From Fen-1298 sp050015675 (GTDB taxonomy: Bacteria; Bacteroidota; Ignavibacteria; UBA10030): a stretch of 64,000 nt of DNA. The DNA lies in assembly GCA_050015675.1 (NCBI GenBank), contig JBEKAY010000021.1, positions 1 through 64,000 on the forward strand, in the 5' to 3' direction. Positions 55,685 to 64,000 of the stretch are shown piece by piece; within the stretch, counting starts at the first letter, position 1; every line of letters begins with the position of its first letter. The position numbers and the translations under genes are program-made. The notes under the pieces are model-generated. The model was not told the DNA's origin. It ran no database searches and was given only the letters and a program-made list of their open reading frames with translations.

Positions 55685-57133
55685 CTATTTCAAAGAACTT
55701 TGTTTCTTGTTTTGCACAAAGAATTCACATTCTTCTTTCTTTGTCACAATTTTATCTGACCGAGCAATATTGAGTGCTGCATTATAATCAGCCGATTCAA
55801 CAGTATCGAATTTCTTACATTCCGGATTTTTACATTTAAACTCTGCCTGGCTTATCCGCTGACCTTCTTCCTCACTGCCACATACTGAACACTTCTGACT
55901 AGTATGATACGGGTCAATATAAACGACGGTCATTCCTTTTCGTTTCGCTTTATCTTCAATCATAGTCTGCAATTCGAAGTAAGACCAATTACGAAGGATA
56001 AAATCACCCTTCAATGGTTTCCCATTCTCGTCATTTCCATATCCTGCAAGTAATTCAAGTTTGATGACACCGGCACGGTACTTTTCTGCAAACTCAACAA
56101 TTCTCCTGGATACAACATGATTATACGTACGAACAAAATGGCGTTCTTTATCCCTAAGTGCATCGAGTGCTTTTAATTTCTTGCTTCTTCCTTTTCCCCC
56201 GGACGTCGTTACCAGTGCTCGCTGCATAGTTTTTCTTCTACGTTGCATTTGGAGACGCACCCGTAAGAAATCATTTCGATTCCCAATCGGTAAACGGGCA
56301 AAACCCTCGGACAAGGCACAATATGCTGGAATATTTAGACCTAAATCAACACCAACAGTAATTGTGGAGTCAAGTTGTGGTTTCTCTTCGTCAAACTTAA
56401 CAACCAGAAGCAGGAATATTTTTTTATCCAATATCTGAATTTGAGAATCTCCAAATTGATATTCGCCAGACAATATTCGCGAGACTATGATTTGGTTATT
56501 GCTTCTATCTCGTCCGAATCGAAGTTTAAAATTCATTCCATCTAACCAATGCAGCAGTATCTCTCCACCTTTTTGCTCAAAACGAAGGTAATCCTTCATG
56601 AATGGAATAGGCATACCTTTACGAAAACTGCTAATCGCCCTCAATCCACGACGAACATCAAGCAAATCATTCTTAAATTTATTTGTCACTTGGTCATTTA
56701 ATGGTGCCCGAATGTGGGAGGGCATATCTGGAAATTCTTCTGCAAGTATTCTATATTTTGAATTCTTTTCACCAGTTGCATAGAGTGCTTCGGCCTCGTT
56801 TCTAGCTTCTAGGGTTAAGTGTCCTTTTTTCTTGTTGAGCTTTTCTAATTCTGTTTGGAGCTTAGTTGTCTTTTCATCGTCTTCAGATTGCTTCAATTTA
56901 TCGTAAATAATTTTGATGAGAGCCTGAATTCTCTTCCTCTCTTCATTTAGCTTTTCATCGCTCCAAACAATTCTTTGCTTGAATGTCTCGTTGAAATACT
57001 GATTACTGACGATGAGATTCGCAGCCCGGAAGACATCATTACTAAGTTGCCTTAGAGTGCGCCAAACTTGTTTGCGCTTCTCAGTATCCTCTTCGTTAAT
57101 CCAAAGTTCTATTTTACGGGTTATGATCGGCAT
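55685..57133 (-). CDS. cas12f1: CRISPR effector nuclease Cas12f1 (type V-F, Cas14-like)
   Basis: 482 aa, within the 400-700 aa span of Cas12f. The N-terminal recognition half has a charged helical insert (~58-115) and ends with SRILSGEYQFGDSQI, which matches the same stretch of known Cas12f1. The nuclease half holds RuvC-I Asp263 (VGVDLGLN), RuvC-II Glu360 (IKLELL; the common EDL/ENL is changed to ELL), a zinc ribbon with Cys415, 418, 434 and 439, and RuvC-III Asp449 (SADYNAALNIA). RNWSYFELQ and YIDPYHTSQKCSVCG are family hallmarks. All catalytic acids are kept. Known members work as dimers with crRNA and tracrRNA and cut DNA next to a T-rich PAM. The adjacent array and lack of tnpA argue against a plain TnpB. 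No strong ribosome binding site is seen. Confidence 0.9.
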   Translation of the reverse strand: MPIITRKIELWINEEDTEKRKQVWRTLRQLSNDVFRAANLIVSNQYFNETFKQRIVWSDEKLNEERKRIQALIKIIYDKLKQSEDDEKTTKLQTELEKLNKKKGHLTLEARNEAEALYATGEKNSKYRILAEEFPDMPSHIRAPLNDQVTNKFKNDLLDVRRGLRAISSFRKGMPIPFMKDYLRFEQKGGEILLHWLDGMNFKLRFGRDRSNNQIIVSRILSGEYQFGDSQIQILDKKIFLLLVVKFDEEKPQLDSTITVGVDLGLNIPAYCALSEGFARLPIGNRNDFLRVRLQMQRRRKTMQRALVTTSGGKGRSKKLKALDALRDKERHFVRTYNHVVSRRIVEFAEKYRAGVIKLELLAGYGNDENGKPLKGDFILRNWSYFELQTMIEDKAKRKGMTVVYIDPYHTSQKCSVCGSEEEGQRISQAEFKCKNPECKKFDTVESADYNAALNIARSDKIVTKKEECEFFVQNKKQSSLK

Positions 57134-57210
57134 GTTATTATTTCAACAAAACGATTGTCATGGTTTGTGCTGTTATGTGCAATTGGGCGCGACCTGTGCT
57201 TTACGTACGT

Positions 57211-57307
57211 GTTTCTTTGGTGGTAATGAATCTGCATTCATCATTACAAACCTGTTTTGGAAAATTTTATATAAGCTTTTGAGACAACCCTATAATCGCA
57301 TCCGTCT
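57211..57307. repeat. Dispersed repeat, copy A
   Basis: Starts GTTTCTTTGGTGGTAATGAA, continues with CTGTTTTGGAAAAT and ends GAGACAACCCTATAATCGCA. It matches copies B (57858-58079) and C (61526-61689). GTAATGAAT and ATTCATCATTAC form an imperfect hairpin. It begins 78 bases upstream of the cas12f1 start and abuts the stop of the preceding minus-strand gene (5 bases). Confidence 0.75.
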
Positions 57308-57311
57308 GGCA

Positions 57312-57746
57312 TTATGGCAACTTTGTTCTATGTCTCTTCTCGTATCGATCAGCGAGCATTCTAAGTCGATCAACCTCGCTTTGTGCCGAATGAACTGCCT
57401 GTTCAAGTAAGTGGGACTGTTGAGTGAGTTGAACTTTTGATTCGTCAATTTGAGCACGAGCTTGATTAATTTCTTTATATGCTGCCACAAGGTCTTTCTG
57501 AAAAGTAAGAGATGCCTCATTGATCTTAGCGCTAGCAGTATAATAGGTAGAGAGAAAAGCAATTAGCGCAAAGAGAATTACAACTGTGGCCGCTCCAAAG
57601 ATAATTTTATTGGCTTTCGACTGAATTTGTTTGCTGACTTTCGTAGTATAAGTATCGAGTTTGATTTCGTACTGTTTCTCAACGTCATCCAAGCGCTTGT
57701 CAATCTCAGCAGTCATTGCCTCAGCGAGTTTGTTGTGAACCGGCAT
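57312..57746 (-). CDS. Small coiled-coil membrane protein of unknown function
   Basis: 144 aa. Helical N-terminal part (~1-45), one membrane helix (IIFGAATVVILFALIAFLSTYY, ~47-68) and a long C-terminal coiled coil (~72-138) rich in Gln, Glu and Ala, ending in a basic tail. AGGAG stands 8 bases before the ATG. No family recognised. It lies directly upstream of cas12f1 on the same strand but is separated from it by repeat copy A, so a link to CRISPR function is only a neighbourhood hint. Confidence 0.8.
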   Translation of the reverse strand: MPVHNKLAEAMTAEIDKRLDDVEKQYEIKLDTYTTKVSKQIQSKANKIIFGAATVVILFALIAFLSTYYTASAKINEASLTFQKDLVAAYKEINQARAQIDESKVQLTQQSHLLEQAVHSAQSEVDRLRMLADRYEKRHRTKLP

Positions 57747-57857
57747 TGTTAATACTCCTTGATATGTGAATGGTTTGTTTAATTAATTAGTGCACTTGCA
57801 GATAACTTCTGCAACAATGCATCGTGTTTATTGGACATACTCCAGCATTGTAAAAAT

Positions 57858-58079
57858 GTTTCTTTGGTACCAACGAATCTGCATTCATCATACCAAACCT
57901 GTTTTGGAAAATGGAGCGTGAACTTTTAAGACAACCCTATAGCCTTACATCTTGTTCGGAGGGAGAGTTGCGTAGCTTTAGTTATCCTGCGAGACTCTAA
58001 ATAGAATCAAGCTATCGCTTGATACATTCTCAGGCCTCCGGCTGGTGTAATGGTACTTAGTTTTATATTTATCCGCAAG
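57858..58079. repeat. Dispersed repeat, copy B (with internal insertion)
   Basis: Left part 57858-57951 matches copies A and C (CTGCATTCATCAT, CCTGTTTTGGAAAAT, AAGACAACCCTATAG). Right part GTACTTAGTTTTATATTTAT (58053 onward, to 58079) matches copy C only. About 100 bases between them are longer than in C and hold a hairpin ATCAAGC/GCTTGAT plus a 20-nt identity (58025-58044) with the MITE-like element at 31217-31236. It lies upstream of the coiled-coil gene. Confidence 0.7.
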
Positions 58080-58096
58080 TAATTAATGACCCCATT

Positions 58097-58262
58097 TGTC
58101 ATTCCGGACTTGATCCGGAATCCAGAGAAGAGGAAAGTTGCTGTCATAGATGCCGGCTTAAAATCCGCCGGCATGACTTGGACCTTTTCTGTCATTCCCG
58201 GCTGGAGACCTGAGAATATCATCCCGCTTTGCCTGCCCGCCTGCATCGGGTAGGCAAGGAAT
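58097..58262. repeat. REP-type palindromic element cluster
   Basis: GTCATTCCGGACTTGATCCG and its pairing TCCGGAAT form the first hairpin, GCCGGC...GCCGGC the second, and GCCTGCCCG...CGGGTAGGC the third. This GTCATTCCGG family is a common intergenic repeat across bacteria. The gene-free stretch 57747-58423 consists of copy B and this cluster. Confidence 0.65.
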
Positions 58263-58423
58263 CTATTCATTATCCAAACACTTTACCCCGTGAGATATTC
58301 ATTTTAGCATTTTCATTATTATTTATGATTATCTCGCGAGGCAAATCACTCAAATCATTCATTTCCGGATTAACAAATTTAATCAAACCGATTTTCCTAA
58401 AGGTATTTATCTAAAAGCGCTGT

Positions 58424-61321
58424 TTATGGTTCGGGGCACACCTCCCACTCTTGCCAATCCTTGGTATTAGTGCAACAGTCGGGTTCGATTTCTATTCCAA
58501 GCTGGAGTTGCTTCGGCAGATATGGTTGCCAACCCCCGCTATCATAATTCCAAAGATAATGGTTTGAAGTAATGGACTTGACTCTTGGGCGATAGCCATA
58601 ATCGAAACGCTCCTTAACCTTTACCTGTCTTACACCGTTGTTTTCCTTATAATCACTTACCGGCTCTGGGACAAAACAATTACATCCTATGAAGTAACCA
58701 TTTAGGGGGGATAAACCGGAGAACCAATCGAAATCTGACTGCGAGTTTTCGCTTCTGTAAACTATGCCATTAATGCCAACCCCTATTTTAATATCCGGGG
58801 AGTGATATCTTCTCCATTTCCCTTTCGAATTCATTTTTTGAAGTACCGTCTTAGCTTTTACATTGAGATGGAGGTAAAAAAGACGGTCAGAGTCCTTTGT
58901 CTTTAATTTACATTTAAGTCTTAGATCATCACTACCAACTGTTATATACCAGTGATCTATTATTTTATCATGTTTAGCACAGCAATCTATAGTTATAGTT
59001 ATCGTTTTAGTGGATGAACATTGGTTTCCATACTCGTCTGTTGAAATTAATGTTACATCATATTGTCCAGATTGTTCTAACTTATAAATTGCTCTACTCT
59101 TATCTTTTTTAGTGAATGGAAAAGGAGCAACATCAGCAAAAGGCGGAACGACCCATTGTGGGTTAGGTTCACTTGTAGTACAGATAATTTTGCCATCCGG
59201 ACAGACCTTTACATCAAAAGATGGTCCGTTTCTTGATTTAAGTGTCATTGTGTATGAATATGTTTTTATGCATTGCGGGTTGGCCGCATCCTGCATTGTA
59301 AGTGTGACAATAGGATGTGCTATTGTTGTGATACCGTTGTATATATGCACGGGATCTTTATCATAACTTATTTGACCATCACCAAAATCCCACTTGTACT
59401 TTATTGGACAGATTCCCCCAATAGACGTATTTATAAAGGAAACGGAGATAACTTTTGTTGACTCGGGATTTTCACAACATTTGTATAGATTAGTGAAAGA
59501 AGGTGTACACTGCGTCACTACCGTAATGGTTTTGGTAGTATACCATTTACAGCCATACTTGTTGTCTGTAAATATCAAAGTAATGTCATATATACCAGCC
59601 GAGCCAAAATCTGCGTGGGTTTGTACACCAGGTGGGATTGCGCCACTTGAGAGGCTTGGATTCGATTTCCATTCATATATATTTACTAAACCCGTATTAG
59701 AAACTGATGCGTCAAAGTCAACTATAGTTCCGCACTCTCTTTGTTTCCAGGTAAAGTCTGGTGCAGGATATGGTAAACTTAAATTTTTATTACTCTTACA
59801 AAGAATTCCGCCTTGAGCATCTGTAACAACCAATGATATGGAATAATCACCCGGGTTCAATGTAGTAGTTTGGTTATTACCTGATATAGTCTTAACTACT
59901 GTAGTACCTATGCTAATTGTCCAGTTATAGTTAACTCCTGATGTTGCGCTATTTAATTTAATTAAATATTTTTCACCAGCATGTGGATTACACTTCGGGT
60001 CAAAATCACCGACGGAACATTCAAGCGTATCAATGTCGAAATCTTCATCGCAGTCCGCTGGTTCCATATAAGCAAAAACATTGTTTCCGCCTATTAGGAT
60101 AGTAGTATAATTTTCCCAAACAGTTTCAAAGTCGTAATCATCCTCTGGCAGACATGGAATTTCAATTTTTTGTTCATTGATAACATTATTATTGTCGTCA
60201 ATCCATTCAACTTTTAGTTTTTTGATTCCGGTGCTAGTCGGACCGAGGGACAAAAGAAAATCATTGTCAATTGTAAAAGATTCTAATGGATCACCGGCGG
60301 GAAGTGGAACTGTTCCTGTGTACCATGTTACGCTATTAGGGTAATTGGATATTTGATTCCAGTCATCCGGGTCGGCAGCTATTATTTTAGTATCTCCTAT
60401 ACCTGTTACAATCACTCTACGATATTTTGGGAAATTACTATTGTTACCATCGTTAATTAGGTTTAAATTGAAGTTGCAGCATTGTGGCTTAAGGCTTTCG
60501 CATGAAAGTTGAACCGAATCTCTGCAAATGACTTGCCCTTTTTTGTTTTTCCAATTATAATCAATCCGGGAAGGTTTTTGGCCTCCATCAACACAAATAA
60601 TAGCCAGATCTGTCTTACCGGTAGGTATAGCTCCGTTCGTTTTCCATATAATGTTGTGTGCTGGAGGGGGAACAGGTGACATGTATGAAGAAACTATCGA
60701 AATAGGATTTACGCTTACATCGAAACTGTAAGGACGATTTATATTGGTAATTCCTAATTTATTTGTAAGACTTATTTTATAGCAACAACAATTCCCCATT
60801 GATGCTTTTACAAAATCGGCCTTAAGGAACTTACATAAAGGTTTTATCGGAATACTGAAAAATCGTATTTCACTCCAAACACCATTTAGTTCAATACCCC
60901 ATGCATAACTTTGGCCCGCCGGAAGTTGTTTTGCCGAGGAAGGATATGCAAATATCGTTGTCAGGATGTCTATTTTCTCAAACCATACCGCGTTCTTCTT
61001 TATCGCCAAGGCTGGCAACTGGTTATCCAATACTTCCACAATCCTCAGTGTGTACCTCGCTCCCAGCTGGTTTGGCTTTGGTGCCGACGACCACTTAAAT
61101 GTCGGCATCTGTCCTTCGGGGATAGTCTCACCATTAGCAGGCGAGATGAGCACAAGCGGCATTGTCCTCATCATCTGTTGCTGAGGGCTAATACTAACCG
61201 AGGCGGACTGCGCTTCTACTTGCTTAATCGGTGAGCATAGTAGCGATAGTAGCAACAACAAGAAAAGATTCGATGATCGCTTTCCTTCTTTTCTGTGGAG
61301 CAAACTCTTTGCCTTTTGCAT
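58424..61321 (-). CDS. Secreted PKD/Ig-like multidomain protein
   Basis: 965 aa from ATG 61321, chosen because AGGAG lies 7 bases upstream; the frame opens at 61375. Signal peptide SNLFLLLLLSLLCSPIKQVEAQ. An Ig/fibronectin-like domain (SPANGETIPEGQMPTFKWSS) opens the mature part. Several PKD-type domains follow from about residue 480, the clearest with YKWDFGDGQ. Many cysteines suggest disulfides. The last ~200 residues are a separate module without a known match and with no obvious type IX sorting tail. Such proteins act in adhesion or matrix binding. It lies between repeat copies B and C in the accessory region. Confidence 0.8.
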   Translation of the reverse strand: MQKAKSLLHRKEGKRSSNLFLLLLLSLLCSPIKQVEAQSASVSISPQQQMMRTMPLVLISPANGETIPEGQMPTFKWSSAPKPNQLGARYTLRIVEVLDNQLPALAIKKNAVWFEKIDILTTIFAYPSSAKQLPAGQSYAWGIELNGVWSEIRFFSIPIKPLCKFLKADFVKASMGNCCCYKISLTNKLGITNINRPYSFDVSVNPISIVSSYMSPVPPPAHNIIWKTNGAIPTGKTDLAIICVDGGQKPSRIDYNWKNKKGQVICRDSVQLSCESLKPQCCNFNLNLINDGNNSNFPKYRRVIVTGIGDTKIIAADPDDWNQISNYPNSVTWYTGTVPLPAGDPLESFTIDNDFLLSLGPTSTGIKKLKVEWIDDNNNVINEQKIEIPCLPEDDYDFETVWENYTTILIGGNNVFAYMEPADCDEDFDIDTLECSVGDFDPKCNPHAGEKYLIKLNSATSGVNYNWTISIGTTVVKTISGNNQTTTLNPGDYSISLVVTDAQGGILCKSNKNLSLPYPAPDFTWKQRECGTIVDFDASVSNTGLVNIYEWKSNPSLSSGAIPPGVQTHADFGSAGIYDITLIFTDNKYGCKWYTTKTITVVTQCTPSFTNLYKCCENPESTKVISVSFINTSIGGICPIKYKWDFGDGQISYDKDPVHIYNGITTIAHPIVTLTMQDAANPQCIKTYSYTMTLKSRNGPSFDVKVCPDGKIICTTSEPNPQWVVPPFADVAPFPFTKKDKSRAIYKLEQSGQYDVTLISTDEYGNQCSSTKTITITIDCCAKHDKIIDHWYITVGSDDLRLKCKLKTKDSDRLFYLHLNVKAKTVLQKMNSKGKWRRYHSPDIKIGVGINGIVYRSENSQSDFDWFSGLSPLNGYFIGCNCFVPEPVSDYKENNGVRQVKVKERFDYGYRPRVKSITSNHYLWNYDSGGWQPYLPKQLQLGIEIEPDCCTNTKDWQEWEVCPEP

Positions 61322-61525
61322 TTTTTTACTCCTTGATAGTTTGTTATGCACCAATTGACTACAATTTCCGATCACTAGTGTAATAACAGCCGGAAACTTA
61401 TAAATATCACAGACATTCGTCCGTGTCTATGCTGCTATATATTGTGCTTGGACACATCTTCATCTTGTTGTTGTTGCCTCCGGCTGAACAATCGTATGAA
61501 TTGGATGGACCCCATCCTTGCGAGT

Positions 61526-61689
61526 GTGCTTCTTGGGTAATAACGAATTTACATTCATCATACCAAGCCTGTTTTGGAAAATTGAGTTTCGAACTACTAA
61601 GACAACATCCCTACAGCCGCATCCGTCGGCGCCTCCGGCGAGGTGCGTACTACTATTTAATAGTACTTAATTTTATATTTATACGCAAG
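61526..61689. repeat. Dispersed repeat, copy C
   Basis: Contains TTACATTCATCATACCAAGC, CTGTTTTGGAAAATTGAG and AAGACAAC-ATCCCTACAGCCGC, then GTACTTAATTTTATATTTAT ending at 61689, matching copies A and B. It begins about 200 bases upstream of the PKD gene. The rest of the gene-free stretch 61376-61847 holds only a GCCTCCGGC motif shared with the other copies. Confidence 0.7.
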
Positions 61690-61847
61690 GATCATTTAGT
61701 CATCCCCGCACGTATTTAGTGGGATTGCAATGACTTATCTCACGCTCAACAAATCACGAAATAATTCTTATATTCAACAATCGTTTGCTAGTGCGTTCCA
61801 AAGAGAGGAAGCTCTTATGTTTCATCACTCAACTAATCTTAACCGTT

Positions 61848-63743
61848 ATGAATACTAAATTCCAAGGCCTGTTATCTATTAGTATCCTTTTCCTGATTTT
61901 TATCAATGCATCTCTGAATGCAGCAAAAGCCGGTAATCCCCCATCTGTCCACGTATGGGAAATGCATGAAATTATACTGAATGCTGAAAAGGAATATAAT
62001 AACTACTATACTAATGTTTCATGCTGGGTAGAATTAAAAGGCCCGGATTTTTCAAAACGGGTTTATGGTTTTTGGAATGGCGGTAATATCTTTATCGTGC
62101 GTATTGTAGCAACAAAACCGGGGAAGTGGCAATGGGTCAGCGGATCAGATCAGACTGATGATAAAGGATTTAAACGTTCAGGCGAATTTAACGCCGTTAG
62201 CTGGACAGAAGAAGAGAAAAAACAAAATCCCAACCGTCGCGGTTTTGTTCGCTCCACACCTAACGGACATGCATTGCGATATGCCGACGGCACTCCTTTT
62301 TTTATGATAGGTGATACCTGGCTTGCTGGGGCAACGTGGCGATTGCCTTTCAGAGGCGCCGCTCCTGCAAAAAATTATGTGCCTGGTCCAGGAATCGGAT
62401 TTGAAGATGCTGTAGCTTACCGAAAAAATCAGGGATACAATTCGGTAAGCATGATTGCATGTTTTCCAAACTGGGAATCAGATCGTCACGCGAGTACGTT
62501 CGCGGATTCCAATGGTATATTTTTACGAAATGCATGGGAAAAATTTGATTACTTAGTTGAGAACGGCAAAATGACTTCAAAAGATATGCGTGATGAATTT
62601 GGCAATAGGCCATTTAAAATGTCTCCAAAGCACGAAGGTGTAGCCGATTTCGATAATATTATTCCTGAATATTTTCAAAGCCTCGATAAAAAAATGCAAT
62701 ATTTATCGGAGCAGGGATTTGTACCTTTGCTCGAAACTGTAAGAAGGGATATGTGTCCATCATGGAAAGCATATTTCGATTTTAATGAATCATATGCGCG
62801 ATACGTTCAATATCTCATTTCAAGATACGGTGCATATAATTTTGTTTTCAGCGGAATACATCTCGATTGGATCCCGAAAGAGTACAGCCTTACCGCCGAT
62901 GAATTTAACGAAGCGCTCATCTATCATTTGAATAAATACGGACCTTTACCTTTCGGACAGCCCTATACGACACTCATTTCCAGTTCAACATATTCAGTAT
63001 TCGGTCATTATAAAAATTGTCCGTGGCTGACCATGCACAGCGTAGGCAACAAACCGCGAGACCACCGTATGTCTGATTCCTTAGAAATCCTTTTCAAGCT
63101 CAATCCTCCTTATCCGGCAATAAATTTTGAACCTTATTATACGGGATGGAATCATGAAATAAACATGCCGAATGGAGAACGTCCCCCTGCAAATTCCATA
63201 CGCGATAATTATTTTTCGCGGGCACAAATGTACGGGTCTGTTCTGTCGGGCGGACTTTCAGGACATGTCCACGGTACAGCAGCATATGATATAACCTCAA
63301 CAGGAGAACCTGCCGGAATGCGTCCACATTTTTGGGACGCATTGAAATACGAATCCGGTTCGTATATGCAGCACCTTAAAACATTTATCCTATCGGAAGG
63401 GAATAAATATCAAGCACTGCAACTTGCCTCTCGAGATATTACTCCTCAAAAAGCTCCGGGCAGTCCCGAAAAAGGTTTAGATGGGTGGTCATATATGATG
63501 CGTACTCCTGAAAAAGACTTTGCCTTACTTTATTTTGAAAACCAATCTGTTTTGCCTGAGTTAACCGGATTTAAATCCAACACATCATATTCGTTAAAAT
63601 GGTTTAATCCCACTAATGGTGTGTGGGGAAAAAGGAGTACCATGAAATCAGATATTAACGGGAGATTGGTTTTGCCACAATTTCCTGATGGACACAATCC
63701 ATCCGTTATCGATTGGGCAGTTAAGATAATTGAAACAAATTAA
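61848..63743 (+). CDS. Secreted glycoside hydrolase-like protein (DUF4038/apiosidase-type)
   Basis: 631 aa with signal peptide (LLSISILFLIFINASLNAAKA). An N-terminal DUF5060-like beta-sandwich (~30-130) is followed by the DUF4038 TIM-barrel start GHALRYADGTPFFMIGDTWLAGATWR, FEDAVAYRKNQGYNSVSMIACFPNW and YNFVFSGIHLDWIPKEYS. A C-terminal collagen-binding-like sandwich closes it. The frame opens at 61785, but ATG 61848 starts the signal peptide. Related enzymes cut plant or host glycans; the substrate is not known. It is followed after 17 bases by a glycerate kinase gene. Confidence 0.85.
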   Translation: MNTKFQGLLSISILFLIFINASLNAAKAGNPPSVHVWEMHEIILNAEKEYNNYYTNVSCWVELKGPDFSKRVYGFWNGGNIFIVRIVATKPGKWQWVSGSDQTDDKGFKRSGEFNAVSWTEEEKKQNPNRRGFVRSTPNGHALRYADGTPFFMIGDTWLAGATWRLPFRGAAPAKNYVPGPGIGFEDAVAYRKNQGYNSVSMIACFPNWESDRHASTFADSNGIFLRNAWEKFDYLVENGKMTSKDMRDEFGNRPFKMSPKHEGVADFDNIIPEYFQSLDKKMQYLSEQGFVPLLETVRRDMCPSWKAYFDFNESYARYVQYLISRYGAYNFVFSGIHLDWIPKEYSLTADEFNEALIYHLNKYGPLPFGQPYTTLISSSTYSVFGHYKNCPWLTMHSVGNKPRDHRMSDSLEILFKLNPPYPAINFEPYYTGWNHEINMPNGERPPANSIRDNYFSRAQMYGSVLSGGLSGHVHGTAAYDITSTGEPAGMRPHFWDALKYESGSYMQHLKTFILSEGNKYQALQLASRDITPQKAPGSPEKGLDGWSYMMRTPEKDFALLYFENQSVLPELTGFKSNTSYSLKWFNPTNGVWGKRSTMKSDINGRLVLPQFPDGHNPSVIDWAVKIIETN

Positions 63744-63760
63744 AAGAATTAATATTTAAC

Positions 63761-64000
63761 ATGAAAATTGTAATAGCGCCCGACTCATTCAAAGGGAGCT
63801 TATCAGCACAGGAAGCTGCATCTGCCATGGAGCGAGGTGTGCACGCTGCAATACCGGATGCCGAAATAGATACAATTCCTATGGCTGACGGAGGTGAAGG
63901 AACATTAGAGGCACTTGTTTCTTCTACGAACGGAATTTTCAAAGAAGCTCAAGCCGTCGATCCACTCGGCCGCCCAATGCAGACCAAGTACGGAATTCTC
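63761..64000 (+). CDS. Glycerate kinase (GarK/GlxK type), 3' end outside window
   Basis: 80 codons visible: MKIVIAPDSFKGSLSAQEAA, AIPDAEIDTIPMADGGEGTL and VDPLGRPMQTKYGIL are the family N-terminus with the PDSFKGSL phosphate loop and ADGGEGT motif. It phosphorylates glycerate to 2- or 3-phosphoglycerate. The ATG lies 17 bases after the hydrolase stop, so both may form an operon for sugar-acid use. Confidence 0.92.
   Translation, partial: MKIVIAPDSFKGSLSAQEAASAMERGVHAAIPDAEIDTIPMADGGEGTLEALVSSTNGIFKEAQAVDPLGRPMQTKYGIL

Noticed and set aside
55685..57133. Plain TnpB of an IS200/IS605 element
   Set aside because: No tnpA and no recognisable IS605 end hairpins. An adjacent array with a fitting leader and tracr-like gap, and N-terminal motifs like Cas12f1, favour the CRISPR reading, although TnpB ancestry is shared.

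Overview
Organism: the window reads as a chromosome piece of a member of the Bacteroidota/Chlorobi (FCB) group, perhaps Ignavibacteria-like. This is inferred from gene content, not from a marker gene. The clues are AT-rich DNA, a bacterial geranylgeranylglyceryl-phosphate synthase homologue, bacillithiol genes (BshA and a YfiT/BstA-like protein), an Rrf2-controlled SUF operon using SufU, and a TonB/SPOR/TPR envelope module with large secreted or outer-membrane proteins. No rRNA is present; there is one tRNA (Leu, CAA). Layout: 1-1.6 kb holds the 3' end of an IS5-family element joined to a 5'-truncated membrane/TPR gene. 1.7-5.3 kb is a minus-strand run of M28 peptidase, folP, GT2 glycosyltransferase and pcm. 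5.6-12.9 kb is a signalling block: a lone receiver protein, a PAS sensor without a kinase domain, and an 8-PAS hybrid kinase with a coupled relic ORF in front. 13.5-21 kb is superoxide dismutase followed upstream by the SUF operon (rrf2-sufB-C-D-S-U-A-T) with an IscR-like operator. 21-27 kb holds an ABC transporter, bshA, a UvrD/PcrA helicase and ogt. 27.4-32.6 kb holds a giant secreted protein, a MITE-like element and an MFS exporter. 32.8-41.4 kb is tRNA-Leu, a HIT protein, icd, clpS-alaS-GGGPS-gmhA and a sugar-phosphate transferase. 41.4-48.1 kb is the TPR / outer-membrane / SPOR / TonB operon. 48-54 kb holds an acetate transporter, a YfiT-like protein, a VTT protein, TatA and a sorbosone-dehydrogenase-like protein. 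54-64 kb is an accessory region. Main result: 54.9-57.1 kb carries a compact CRISPR system. A 482-aa RuvC/zinc-ribbon effector closely resembling Cas12f1 (type V-F, formerly Cas14) lies upstream of a 9-repeat, 8-spacer array read on the same (minus) strand, with no cas1, cas2 or cas4 in the window. The 245-bp gap between them holds four predicted hairpins, anti-repeat-like segments and a T8 run, as expected of a tracrRNA. A dispersed ~95-165 bp repeat occurs three times, each copy just upstream of a minus-strand gene: cas12f1, a coiled-coil membrane protein and a 965-aa PKD protein. This suggests a cassette-like or mobile module. How the genes work together: Rrf2 probably senses Fe-S status and represses its own SUF operon from the palindrome at 20944-20956. 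The bacillithiol genes and superoxide dismutase fit the same oxidative and iron-stress theme. The TPR/OM/SPOR/TonB operon is an envelope module. The Cas12f1 locus is probably a stand-alone interference system that would need adaptation proteins from elsewhere.
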